Shown here one piece after another: positions 22,544 to 34,193 of a stretch of 64,000 bases of DNA. This DNA comes from Nemophila menziesii (taxonomy: Eukaryota > Streptophyta > Magnoliopsida > Boraginales > Hydrophyllaceae). Position numbers and translations under genes: made by a program. The stretch lies in the NCBI GenBank assembly GCA_029959085.1, contig JARWIR010000018.1, forward strand, positions 16,677,001-16,741,000, in the 5' to 3' direction. The notes under the pieces were generated by a model. The model saw nothing but the letters and a program-made list of their open reading frames with translations. It was not told where the DNA came from and did no database searches. Position 1 is the first letter of the stretch. The number at the start of each line of letters is the position of its first letter.

Positions 22544-24189
22544 GAGGAGGACGATTAACTTCCACCACAACATCTTTCTTCTTTGGCTTTTTTGGAATTT
22601 TCTCAACTTCCCCCTCAACTGTTTCTGATTCACTTTCTTTCTCCACCACATCTTCCACCGTTTTTGTTTTTACAGATGTTTCTTTTTCTTTCATAACGGG
22701 AAAAGGAGGTGGTGGTAGCTTTTACCACTTCTGAGCGAGACAGCATTACAGTCTTTATACTGAATAGGAGACTCTGTATCACTGGGTAATTGTCCTTATG
22801 GACGCTGATTTAACTTTTTTGCCATCTGCATTATTTGATTTTCTAACGTCTTGATTGCTGCGATAGATGCTTGCTGATCTTGTTGAGCTTTCGCTTACAA
22901 AGTAATTAGTGTCTGTAAGGTTCATTGAATATCTAATGTACCTTCTTGAGGTTGAGCATGTAGAGCTTTCTATTTCACAGTGTCTGTATAATTCTCTCGA
23001 GGAGGTTGTCTCTGAACTTGATTTCCGTAATTCTGTCCCCCTTGGTAGTTATTTTGGGGTCTTGGTTGATAGTCATTTCCTTGGGGACGTGGCTGATATG
23101 GAAAAAGTAGGATTAGCGGCCCCATTTGGATTCGAATATTGGAAACTCGGATGGTTTCTGTTTGGTTGATAACCTTGGCCCCCTGAATTATAGTTCCCTC
23201 AGTTGGAATCAAACATTACAGATTCTTGATTGCTTTGACAGTTCTCCCATTCATGATCATGTATACCACAATAAGAACATCCATATATTTCCTGTGTAAC
23301 ATTAACATCTGCTCTTCTACCTGAAAAACCTTTTTTAACAACTAAAGTAAGTTGTTTCAATTGTTGCTCAAGTGTGTTCTTCAATTTATTATCTAATGAA
23401 GAAAATTTGTCATCAATTCCAGCATTACTTTCTTTATGATATGTACCTCGTATAGGTGTTCTCACAGTGTTCCAACCTAACTCATACTTCACTGTTCTAT
23501 GCAAAATAATTTAAGCATGAGCTGGAGTTACCTGTAAGAATCCACCACCGCAAAGTAAGTCTAAATTTTTCCTTGAGGTGTCCTTCAAGGCATTTGTAAA
23601 ATATTGACATGTGTTGTTATTCTTTAAGGACATAATCTAAAACCCTTCTTAAACATTGTTGGAATCTTGTCCAACAATTACCTACGGATTCACCTTGTTT
23701 TTGCTCGAAAGAAGTCAATTCAATTTGTGTGTTCAATCTCATGTTTGTCGAATAATAACGATCAAAGAACAATGTTTGAAGCTCATCCCAATTAGTAATT
23801 GATCCTGGTTCTTGTGAATCATGCCATACACTCGCTGCGTCTATCACAAAAAATCTGAAATTTGCATAATACATTTGTTCTCTTGATACACCTTGTGTTA
23901 TATATGCATCACATGTTTGCATAAATTTATGTACATCATGAATTGGATCTTCTCCATCTACTCCTCGAAAGTTTCTGAAATCTCTGAATTGAGCTAACAT
24001 ACCCGGATCGGGTTTATATCTTGGGACATTAATATCTAGAGGGCCAATACCTAAAGCATGATCGTGATATGGAATTTGTTCAGGACCTTGTACAAACCAT
24101 GGGTCATAATTAATGGGAGGTTGAGCTTGTCCTCTAGGTGGAGGAGGATATTCTACCACTCTAGGATTAAGATGATCTTCATTAGCCAT
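22544..24189 (-). pseudogene. Element B: Gag and linker, broken
   Basis: Starts at the ATG at 24189 on the minus strand. The Gag core (R-F-F-V-I-D-A-A-S-x-W-H-D and downstream C-W-T-R-F-Q) is intact for 190 residues to 23617, then stops and frameshifts follow. A CCHC knuckle (C-S-Y-C-G-I-H-D-H-E-W-E-N-C) is at about 23240-23290. The asparagine/glutamine-rich linker continues to the insertion of element C at 22548. It continues at 13593. Confidence 0.85.
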
Positions 24190-24392
24190 TTTTGCTTCCT
24201 TGGCTAGTCTCTCTTCCTTTTATCTCGCTTCTTTTTCTTCTTTCTTTGTTTGCTTGCTTGACTAATCTTTCAGGGTTTGAAAGCATACACCAAATCTGTA
24301 AAACTTGCGAAAGGGAGAACAAACGAAAGCGTAAAACTGAAAAAAAATTCAATTAAACACTAAAGGATTAACACTGTGGTCACACGCTACCG

Positions 24393-24410
24393 TCCCCGGC
24401 AGCGGCGCCA
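24393..24410 (-). other. Primer-binding site of element B
   Basis: Plus-strand text TCCCCGGCAGCGGCGCCA differs from the tRNA-Asp 3' end at one position. It adjoins the 5' LTR with the same six-base gap as in A and C. Confidence 0.85.
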
Positions 24411-24416
24411 AAAACT

Positions 24417-25974
24417 TGGTGGGTCCTTGTGTGTTATAAAATAATGCAATAAAGTTGAGGACTCACAAACCACAAGTGTACGGTTTTCCAAGTAATAAAC
24501 TGATAAATCAGATTCGTTCTCAGGGACGGAATAGGTACAACTCAAGTGTGAATCAATGAGTAGAATAATTGCAAGTACCGAAAAGTAAAAGATATAAAGT
24601 TTGTTTGGTTTTTTTTTATAACTAAACTGCAAGAAAATAAAATACTGAAATAAAATAATGCAAAGAAAAAGATGTGGACGCAATGGTACTTGAGTCTCAC
24701 AAGGGATATATCTATATTTATATAATTAATGCTTCTGTTTAAGTGCTAAATTGGTATTTATGTATTAGTCGGGACTCTATAATCGTCTAACCCCCGTCAG
24801 GGTGGACTTAGGAGCTATCATACGGTATTATAAACCCCGTCAGGGCGATTATAGCTACTTTCGATTGGTTTTAGTCTCTTACCGAATTGGCTATGTGGTT
24901 AGTCAAGTCCGTCAGGATCATTGATGAATACCACACGTCTATTATCTACGTCCGTAATTAAACCCCTCGTCAAGGTGATCACTTCCCCACCAAAGTGAAT
25001 AGCTTTATTACTCAATCATGTTTCTAATTGGCCAGAATAAAAATAGTAAATTAATGTACGATAATAGTAATACAAAATACCCAATTCAATTTAAATCAAA
25101 TAATCTCAAATTCAGAAAAACATCAATTAAATTAAATAAGGGTTTAACCCATAATTGTGATTCTTAAGTACTTAATAATTTAGCTCATGTTCAAATGAAA
25201 AACTGAATTTAAATAAAAGGAATTCATTGTCTCAAATTACAGAATAAGATAAAAGAACTTAATTGAGGCGTTGGAATTGACTTCCGGTGGAAGAATGGAG
25301 ATTATTCGCCTTTAGCTCCTTCTTCTGCCTTCTGCTCTTGACTCTTGCTCTTGAAATTTAACGTAGAATGAATTATGTCTAAAATAAAATTCCAAAGGTC
25401 TCTTTATAAGGTGAAAATCGGACTTGGGATATTACTTAAGTGATTAGTGAAATATTAAAAAGCCCAAGTCCAATTTTTTAATTAAAATTTCGTAATTGAT
25501 GTGCAGCCTGTAGTAAAACGGCTGTAAATTTCTCAAATCAACTCCAAATTAACCCATTTCAGTTGCTAAATCTTCCTAACTCAATAAGGAATAAAACCTA
25601 TTTTACAACCCAAAGGTTAATTCCATGTTTAAGTCGCTCAAAGTTAGCAATTACTATCAGCCTTCCAGATTTGCAGCTTTACTAGTCAACTCTTCGGGAT
25701 ATCTTTTCTCTTCTTTGACTTCTCTACTCGATCTAAGACTTTAATTCTAGATTCCTCTCCTTGTATTGGTGCTCCCTAGCATCCATGGACCTACAAATTT
25801 GCTTTAAAACAAACCATTTAACGTGCAAAAGCTTTAAAAATGAAATATAATGAATTCCAAGGAGAGAAATTGAAATATAACGAATTAATCCTAAAAGTCT
25901 ATCATATTAGTCAACTATTCAACTAAAAAGATGTCTCCTAAGGGTATAAAATTAGAACAAAAAGAGAGACATCA
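24417..25974 (-). repeat. 5' LTR of element B
   Basis: 1558 bp, A-family LTR on the minus strand, beginning TGATGTCTCTC at 25974 and ending CACCA at 24417. It abuts element D env-position sequence at 25975. Confidence 0.9.
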
Positions 25975-26442
25975 AAATCCAAGAGAATCCATTACAAAAT
26001 AGAGATATACACGAAGAAAGATAATTTCCCATAAGCCAAAAGGAGTTGTAGTTAGTTGGACTGACCAAGTTCGTGAAAGAGTAGCGTATTTGAAGTTTGG
26101 TGTTGAGAAAGGATTCCCTCCAGGTATTATGAACAGTGAGTTTAAAGATTATGCTATTACTTGTGACAAGTTTGGGTGGAAAGAATTGAGAAAGAGGAAC
26201 CTCACGTATATCCCTGCTTTGGTTTGTGAGTTTTATGAAGAACTTTCTTTTGCCTCTCTCAGTTGAACTTATTCGAAAAACATTGAACTTACCAAACTTG
26301 ATTGGTCCATGCTCATATCAAGAAATATTTAACAATTCATCTTTCGAATGGGAATCTCTTTGGGATAAAGTCATGATACGTGGGAGACTTCCCATCCCCA
26401 AAATTTATTATCTTCTGCAAATATGTGGTCCCGTTTCATAGT
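25975..26442 (+). pseudogene. Element D: env-position gene, 5' piece, broken
   Basis: The translation follows the conserved centre of the element A protein (V-R-E-R-V-A-Y-L-K-F-G, then F-G-W-K-E-L and I-P-A-L-V), with a frameshift near 26245. It is interrupted at 26442 by element E in the codons for W-S-R-F-I and resumes at 35725. Confidence 0.8.
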
Positions 26443-27807
26443 TGATGTCTCCTCATTTGTGATAGATTTATATTAGGATGAGACATCATTTTTAGTGATT
26501 TAGAAGTCATAAACATCGATTTTCTTGAGAAATAGTGCACTTTCCTATTTTGAGTCTTGATTTAGTAAAATAATATTTTTAGAGCATATTGGGTTTAATT
26601 GTTAATTTAGTGTGTAGCTTTAAAGATAATTATGGAGATTAATTAGAGTCCAAGTCAAAGACTACAACTTTTGGAAAGAGATTAGCATGGTAATTAGAGA
26701 TAAGGAAACAAAAGCTAAAAATATGGAAAAGGAAAAGTTGCCTAAATCTAGGATTCTGCAGCACACGCCTAAAGAAGTGCTATTTACTCCTACAAGGAAG
26801 CCGATTTTGGTAATTTCCTTTCATAAGGACATAGATAATTCTGTGAGGATTCTTTTGTTATCTTATGGAGCTCAAACCGACCAATAACGAAGAAGATATG
26901 CTCAAAACGGTCCAGCAGTGTTTATCTTTATTTCCATACGAATTTGTGTTGGGCTAGGAGTCCAATACTTTATCTCTTCCTCAAGAAAACGAATTAGGTC
27001 TTCTAAACACCTATCAATACACCCTTATATCACTTGTAAATCATCATTGCTTCATAGTAATTAGTTCTTAAGGTTTTATTCTTCCAGTTTATTGTAGAGA
27101 GCAAGATGATGTCTTTTGTAATTTCTTTTAGTTTATTTCCTTCAGGTATGAACTAAACTCCCCATAGCTTGGGTTTTGCATCATGTATAATCTATGAATT
27201 CTAATTCTTCTATCTAAGTTTCTTTGGGAATTACATGTTTTAATCTGATATTAGCTACTTATCTCATATTTGTTTATGTGTTTTGATTTATTGTCTTTCC
27301 TAGAACTGATCACTTTAGGATTGTTTTAATAGTAGTTAGATGGTCTCCTTAACTGGGTGTTTAACTATTGAACCACCACATAATGTCTAGTGTCGATAAT
27401 AGTTCTGACAAAACATGATTCTAACTAGATAGTCATTAGGGTTTGTTTTAATCACCATATCACCAATTGATTGTTGTGTTTGCTTAGGGCCTTAGTAGCG
27501 TTTGATAACCCTATTTGTAACCACGTCTTGGTTGTGCCGTAGCCCCCTTAGTCGCTCTCAAGGTCTAAGGTATGGGAATTTAGAATCCTGACTAAGTATA
27601 CCAAGAGCTAATATTCTCCCTTATAAACTAGATCTAACAGAATTAGAAGGATTAGTGCATACTAGCAAAACCTAAGCTATATCTCTCATCTCATATTCTT
27701 CGTATTTTATTTATTGTCTTTTATTTTCCTAGTTTTAATTAGTTAATTTCGAATTCATAACTCTTTAATTCACTGTCTTTTAATTATTTACTTTTACTCG
27801 TTATTCC
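26443..27807 (+). repeat. 5' LTR of element E, 3'-truncated
   Basis: About 1365 bp matching 34194-35557 of the 3' LTR at roughly 98 percent by eye (about 28 differences noted). The TATA box CTATAAATAC of the 3' LTR is CTATCAATAC here (near 27021-27030), so this promoter is probably damaged. The terminal inverted repeat TGATGTCTC with GAGACATCA is intact. Confidence 0.9.
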
Positions 27808-30359
27808 ATGTTCAACCAATCGGTTACCGCCCTCCAGAGATTCCGAATATTAAATTTAGACTCGATCCGGGTATGCTCAGTCAATTTCAAAGTTTCGGGC
27901 TCTACAATGGTACAGCAATTCAAGATCCGGTAAGATCGATTCAAAAGTTCATGCAGATTTGTGATGCCTACATTACTCCTGGCATTACACGCGAGCAACT
28001 GTATTGTCATATGTTTTCGTTCTTCTTGACCGGTAGAGCTAGCGATTGGCTAGAGAGACAACCACATGGAACCATTCATTCTTGGAGAGAACTTCAAACC
28101 GCATTCTTTAACCGTTTTTATCCGAAGAGCATGAGACTTAAAGATCAGACGGAACTTGCAAGATTTTGCCAAGAAGATGGAGAAACAGTAGGAGAGGCAT
28201 GGACAAGGTTTCAACAAAAATTAGCTAGATGTCCGCTCCATGGTTATACCCCTGCTCTACAACTTGCTATATTCTATGAAGGTCTTAATGATAAAGGTAG
28301 AGAGAAGGTGGATAACATTGGAAAGGGAAATTTCGTGTCCATGAATCATAATGAAGCTTCCGAGGTTTTAGGAAATATTATGGAACAAGAAAGAAGTTGG
28401 CCTTCAACGCGAGCTTCTGTAGGAAAGACCTGAGGAACGCTTCATTTAGATGCAGAAACTGCGAACTCAGCTCAAATATCCGCATTAGAGTATCAAATCA
28501 AAGAGCTGAAGTTAGAGATGCAAAAGAATTTAGCCGCTGCGAACGTAGTACAAGAAGCACAAGGTTGTCAACAATGTGGGGTTAATAATCATACGTGGGA
28601 AGAGTGCGAATCAAATCCACAATCTGTGTACTTCATATCCAACCGCGGAGGTTATCAATGGGGTAACCAAAACCATCCTGGTATGCAGTATTCAAATCCA
28701 CAAGGGGCCGCTAATCCTGGTCATTATCAACCGCGACCCCAGAACAACTCTTTTCAACAGAGAGGTCAATACCAGAATAGACCTGCTCCCCCTCAACAAC
28801 CTGCTCAAGATGCATATACCGATTCGTTAGATCAGAAAGCTTTACCTCAGTACCCTCAAGAAGGATCTATGGATAATCAGCAAATAATGCAAACCTTGCA
28901 TCGCTTGACCACTAGTATGAACGCTCAGGAAGAAAAGGTCCGAGGACAAGATGTCGTACTTCAGATTTTAGGTACTCAAGTAGAACAGTTGAACAAAGTG
29001 TTAACAAATTTAATGGAACAGAAGGAAGTAAAGGCAATCGAAGGAGGTGATGACAATGTTGGGTTCGAAGCTTGTAAGGCTATTTGCCTTGAAATTGAAG
29101 AAGAACAGAAGGAAGCACCACATGCTGCCGTTAGTGCCGTGGAAGTTCCGAGTACCGAAGATGAACCAACCAAGTCTAGCCCCGTGGAGTCTGACTGTCC
29201 TGAAGTTTATGTGGAGGACGATCAAGAAAAAACCGAATTTATACAACTTTTGAGGAAGATGCAAGAGGAGATTCGATCGGTAATGGATTATGAAGCTGAG
29301 CTGGCTAAAGAGAAAGAAACCTCAAAGGAGGAATCAGAAGATGAAGTTGCACCTGCTGTGCATGAATAGAAAGAAGAAGAGAAGGTGGAATCACCACCTA
29401 TTGTTCAGCCAGTGTCATCAACTATTCCTGATACAAATCCTACGGATGACACTGTACTCAAGACATTTGTGGAGGCATACAAACCTGAAAATATCAATGC
29501 CCAAATGCTTGAGATTGCGAAGAGAGGACTTACACCGCAACAAGTTTTCACGCAAGTTATTCCTGAGAAAGAGGCGAGTGTAGAGATCCCAAGAGAGAAC
29601 CTGAGGGTTTCGAGAAGAAGTGAACGAGAGCTACCAACAAAGCTTAAAGATCCGGGAAGTTTCAACCTTCCTATTCAAATTAATGGTATGCTCAAAGTGA
29701 AGGCTATGTACGATGTGGGTTCTGGTGTGAATCTTATGCCTAAGTCCGTGTTCGAGAGACTTGGACTATAGAAATCAGAGAAAACTCCAGTGAAGTTGCA
29801 GTTCGCTGACAACTCAGTTAAGAGGACATGGGGAACAGTGGAGGACGCCTTAGTTCGTGCAGGTAATATCGCCATCCCTACTGACTTTGTTATGCTTGAG
29901 TTTGATGCAGATAAGCAGGTTCCAATCATACTTGGACGGCCCTTCATGGCCACAAGTCAAAGTGTCATCAACTTCCAAGAAGGGACCATCACCCTTCATG
30001 CAAAGAATGTATCTGAGACCTTCTATGTCTTAGGTAAGAAACCAAGGAAGTTAGATCCCACCGTTCATGTCATCCACAACCTTTCACATCACAAAGTCCC
30101 TCCTGAGAAGATCCACCTAAAGCCTGTGGATACTAAGCCAAACATTGAGTTTGGGGTTGGCCATGAAGTTCTATGGAAAGCTCACAAACGCGAGAATAGG
30201 CCACAAAGTTTCAAGGACTCGTGGATGGGACCATTCATTGTCACTAAGGATGTTTCAGCCAAAGTGATAGAAATTCGACCCAAAACTGGGGTCAAGCGCA
30301 GATTAGTTGACGTTCATAGCCTAACTCGTTGTTGGGGAGGCTATATTCGCAAATTTTGA
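27808..30359 (+). pseudogene. Element E: Gag-protease-GPF tail fusion without RT or integrase
   Basis: One reading frame runs from about 27808 to 30359, broken only by three in-frame stops (TGA 28431, TAG 29367, TAG 29769) and no frameshift. It holds the Gag core (Q-I-C-D-A-Y-I-T-P-G), CCHC knuckle C-Q-Q-C-x4-H-x4-C (about 28568-28610), an acidic linker, a protease with D-V-G-S-G at the active site and I-L-G-R-P-F (about 29925), then a tail with S-W-M-G-P-F-I-V and a terminal W-G-G-Y-I-R-K-F. The tail resembles the integrase C-terminal GPY/F module. The direct protease-to-tail join in an otherwise clean frame suggests an inherited non-autonomous polyprotein of about 850 residues, not a recent random deletion. 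The first ~15 Gag codons are missing. Confidence 0.85.
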
Positions 30360-30574
30360 TAGAGGTAACACGTCTAACTTTGAAAGACGTTAAATAAAAG
30401 TGTTGTACGGGAGACAACCCGCAGTTTTTTTTTTATGTTTTTATGTCTTTTACGTTTTTAGTTTATGTTTAGTTTAGTTATTTTTAGTTGATATTGCATA
30501 TTTGAGAAAGGTATTAGTGTTTTTGATGTTTAGGTAATGGAGAAATCGAGTTAGGGAAGAAACAAAATTTTCGG

Positions 30575-30975
30575 AGCGGAAAAAACACCTGCGCGGTGCA
30601 CCCCTGCGGTGTACCCCGCGGTGCAACCCCTAGTACGCAGAAGAGAAAAACCCGTACCACGGGTAGATCCGCAGGTTTTATCCGAGACGAAAAAAAATCC
30701 CGTGCGAACTACCCCCTGCACCGCAGCCCTACACCGCACGGTTAAAACCCGTGCCACGGGGTAGGTCCACGGTTATTTTGACGAAAGATGCTACAGAAGC
30801 CGCGGTACACCCCTGCGGTGTACCCCCTATACCGCACCATGGTCCGCGAGCTTAAAACCCGTGCCACAGGGTAGGTACCACGGGTATATTGCCGAGGCGA
30901 AAATTTTAAATCAACAGAAGCTGTGGTGTACCCCGCGGTATACCCCCTAGTCTGCAGGGATGGTCCGCACGGCGC
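30575..30975 (+). repeat. GC-rich hairpin array of element E
   Basis: Located between the polyprotein end and the env-position gene, as in A, but with different sequence: repeated AAACCCGTGCCACGGG-type inverted repeats (about 30649, 30744 and 30856) and CCGCGGTGTACCCC-type palindromes, with a period near 100 bases. GC-rich against AT-rich neighbours. Confidence 0.8.
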
Positions 30976-31415
30976 CGCCAGAGAGAGAAAGTTACGGATT
31001 TGAGTGTATAAAGGAGGTATGAAGCAATTATTCCGAATTTTATAAACCTTAAGCCTCTTTCTCCTCTCCAAAACCCTCCCAACTCCATTGAAGCTCATAA
31101 AAATCTTCACCAATCATCAAAACACTACCCAATCATCAAGGAAAACACATCAAATCTTCTCTCCACATCATTACAAGAGAGATTCAAGCACCCAATCCTC
31201 ACCAAATCCATAAAATTGAAGAATCAAGAGCTCAAATTTTCACAATTCATCCCACAATTTCTTAAATCCAAGCCAACCCATTACAATCCACCTCACCCAC
31301 ATAGAGATTCATCATCCATTCATATTTCCTAAGCCAAATCAAGCTTGTTCAATAAAAAATTCACAAATTCAAATTTCAAGTGTTGCTAAAGCTTTGAGTT
31401 GGGGGTTAATTGAAG

Positions 31416-32615
31416 ATGACTAATAGAACAACAATTTTAGCTAGCAAGAGGGAGGTGAAGAACAACAAGGGATTGGATTTAATCAAGAAGAAATCAAATA
31501 ACAAAGGTTCTAGTTCTAATTCAAAAGGTAAAGATAAAGTAGAAGATGGTGCGATACCTTTGTGTGATCGTAATGGTAAAGAGCTTTACTTTTATCCAAA
31601 GGAGAAAACACAACTTCCACAAGGTCCTACACCTAAAGAGAAAGAGGAAGCTTTAAAAACCTTAAAAGCTTCTGCAGAGAAACAATTGAAAGAACTACCT
31701 TTTGCTTATGAGAAATTATTCAAGGAAAAAGTTGGTATAGGAGAATATGCAAAATATTTAGAGCTTGGTGAGAAATTGGGTTGCTCTACGTTCATGGTAA
31801 GACGTTCTGAATTATGTCATCCGTTAGTTTTGGAATTCTATTTAGGCCTCTTTAGCCGAGATAGTAAAGATTGTGTTCCGATTAGAGGAAAGCTAGTTCC
31901 TTTCACAGTTGAGGAGATTAGAAACCACTTCAAGTTTAATAAATTGAAAGGTTATTGCAAATTTGAAGAAGCGGTTGCTAAACGAAAAATATTTGATGAG
32001 GAATTACTTTTTGAGCATGTATTAGACAAGGAGAATGTGCAATCACATAAGGGAGAATTGAAGGCACCTTGGCCTTACAAATATCTTCAACCGGATGCGA
32101 GAATTTGGCACAATTTCCTTATTCCTAATGTCTTTGGAAACACACAAACTTTGGATGTGACTATGAAGAATGCTCTACTTTTGGACTGTATTTTGAGAGG
32201 AGAAGAAGTAGATGTGGCACAGTTGATCTATGAGGAGGTGATACGATTTTCGGTCTCTCTTAAATCGATTTATAATGTTAAATTCCCTACTATGATCACG
32301 TGTCTTGTGCGAAAAGCGAATGTTGTATTGGGTGGAGAAGAGAAACTCGAGTTTAAGACGAGTTATATTGATAATGCTTGGATCAAGGATATCTTTCGAA
32401 GAGCGGGTTCTACGCAAGTCTCGAAAGAAGAAAAGGAGCAAAGTTGGCAAGAGAAGATGGAGAAGCGTTTAACGAAATTTGAAGCAGCTCAAACTTCCTT
32501 AGTCAATGTTGTGGCACAAATCAATGCTAATCAAGCGCACATCATGAAACTCCTCGAGCAATTAACGAAAGGCCTAGCAAATCCAACCTTGGATATCAAT
32601 GATACGAGGCAATAG
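31416..32615 (+). CDS. Env-position accessory protein of element E
   Basis: 399 residues from the ATG at 31416, which begins M-T-N-R like its homologues; the frame is open six bases further upstream but only from a TTG. A basic lysine- and asparagine-rich N-terminus (about 1-50) is followed by the conserved central region at about 95-310 (including L-V-P-F-T-V-E-E-I and W-H-N-F-L-I-P-N-V-F-G), and a C-terminal coiled-coil-like segment at about 340-385. No signal peptide or membrane segment is visible. Divergent from the A protein but the same three-part plan. The frame is intact although the polyprotein upstream has three stops, which may reflect chance or selection. The polypurine-like motif b at 31394-31406 stands nine bases before the start. 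Confidence 0.75.
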   Translation: MTNRTTILASKREVKNNKGLDLIKKKSNNKGSSSNSKGKDKVEDGAIPLCDRNGKELYFYPKEKTQLPQGPTPKEKEEALKTLKASAEKQLKELPFAYEKLFKEKVGIGEYAKYLELGEKLGCSTFMVRRSELCHPLVLEFYLGLFSRDSKDCVPIRGKLVPFTVEEIRNHFKFNKLKGYCKFEEAVAKRKIFDEELLFEHVLDKENVQSHKGELKAPWPYKYLQPDARIWHNFLIPNVFGNTQTLDVTMKNALLLDCILRGEEVDVAQLIYEEVIRFSVSLKSIYNVKFPTMITCLVRKANVVLGGEEKLEFKTSYIDNAWIKDIFRRAGSTQVSKEEKEQSWQEKMEKRLTKFEAAQTSLVNVVAQINANQAHIMKLLEQLTKGLANPTLDINDTRQ

Positions 32616-34193
32616 CCTCGAGAGGATGTTCTCTTTCTTCCTTACCATTTCTGTAATGTGTATCTGCTAATTTTTGTTTGTCAAGTCTTTTTCGAGTCGT
32701 GGGGACACGGCTCATTTTTGAGGTGGGGGTGTTGGGATTCGTTGTCTCTCATCTCCATTTTTTCTGTTTTTAGGTAGAAATTAAAAAATTTTGATACATG
32801 GGAATTAGCTGTAGATTGTGTTTAATAGCTTGAAAGCATAAGCTCAGTGAATTGATGATAGTAAGTAGTATGTTTATGAGCTACTTTATGTGTATGCTTT
32901 GAGTATTTGCAGGAAAACACACGTTGATAGTAAAGAAAAGATTAGTGAGCAATGCGATTGAAAGTATGTTTGATCTCAGGGAACCTTGAGAAGTGTGTAG
33001 GCCGTGAGATCCAAGCTAGTTGACTAAACTATTTGATGAAAGTGCTAAAGGTAAGAAAATAACGAAATTACATAGTGTAGAAAGTGATTAAGGCGGTTCT
33101 TTCATGTTTGAAGCCCTTGAAGCCTTTTTATACCTTCTCACCTTGTGATTTTTGATTTTATATGCTATATCCTTCTCAGCCCCTTCTAGCCTTTCTAAGC
33201 CTTTTTGAAACACATTATAAGCCATATCCTTTAGAGTATAGGACTTTTCCATATAACCCGCACTCGAATCGCGACGCATAGACAGTTGTTTTAGAGCTTG
33301 AGTTTGGGGTGGTGGGTCCACCATTATGGGAATTGTTATTGGGTTGGATTTTGGAGCTTATTAATTGTGCTTTGTGCCTTATATTGATGATGTTTCACAG
33401 ATTTTTATTGTAACCCTTTGCCGGGGTAATAGTGAATGAAAAAGAAGCTACGAGCTAATTTTGCCAACAAGGGCATTAAAAGAAAAAATATATATGATAA
33501 ATTAGCATGATATCTCAACATTAAAATAGAGTCATAGCTATAAAATAATTTGATTTGAAAAGGAAAAAATTATATATATTCGGACCGGCAAAGTGGAATT
33601 TTCATGTGAACATCTTAAGCTTTAATTGGGTTATTGGGGATGCTAAACTGTGCATCAAGGAATTCATTGGGTTGAGTGAGAAACGTTTTATGAGAGTAAC
33701 TCAGGCTCTAGGGTGATTCGTTGATGGCTAGTGAGGAGAGAGCCAAAAGCTCACTCCAAATTATCCAAATATACTATCATACCGTCCCTAAGCCTACATT
33801 ACAACCTTAAAGACCTTGTGATTCTTTGCTATGTAATTGAGAAGTGATTGAGCCATTAGAAAGTAGTTAAGTGGATCTTTGGATACTAGTGAAGTTCGAT
33901 GAACAATCTATAGCTTACTTGGGAAACTGAGTAAATTCCCAATCCTTCTTACATTGCAAAACTAATCTGATCTTGAATTCAAGCCGTGTTGACTGTGGAT
34001 ATGAGAAGTGTACAGGTATGTAGTTTATGAATATTATTGCATGAAATTTTCTGAGTTGTTGCTTTAGGTTTATTCTATATATTCTGCTATGCTTTTTCCA
34101 TTGTGTTGAGAATTTTATAAGTGTGTATTTATAGACTTCCCTTTGTTTTTATCTTTATTGTATCGGGACGATACAACTTTGAGTTGGGGGTCT
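32616..34193 (+). other. Element E: 3' non-coding tract
   Basis: No gene seen. It carries the conserved signals: hairpin 32694-32713 with motif c at 32718-32730, the block ATAACCCGCACTCGAATC (about 33256), motif d at 33298-33310, stem arms near 33415 and 33586, the GTGAG...GCTCAC segment near 33740, hairpin TTGTATCG-GGA-CGATACAA (34158-34176) and the polypurine tract 34179-34191. Confidence 0.75.

Larger units (their letters stand above)
1..25974 (-). mobile_element. Element B: Athila-like LTR retrotransposon, incomplete, interrupted by A and C
   Basis: Minus-strand Ty3/Gypsy element whose 5' LTR is 24417-25974, followed by primer-binding site (24393-24410), gag (24189 downwards), then the protease region at 13593-13137 and 468-1. 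It is split by element C (between 22544 and 13593) and by element A (between 13137 and 468). Joining across both insertions restores a continuous gag-protease order, and each insertion is flanked by a 5-bp duplication. Its outer end at 25974 abuts plus-strand env-position sequence of element D, so B itself inserted into D; AAATC at 25975-25979 is the likely target copy. The 3' half is outside the window. Confidence 0.85.
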
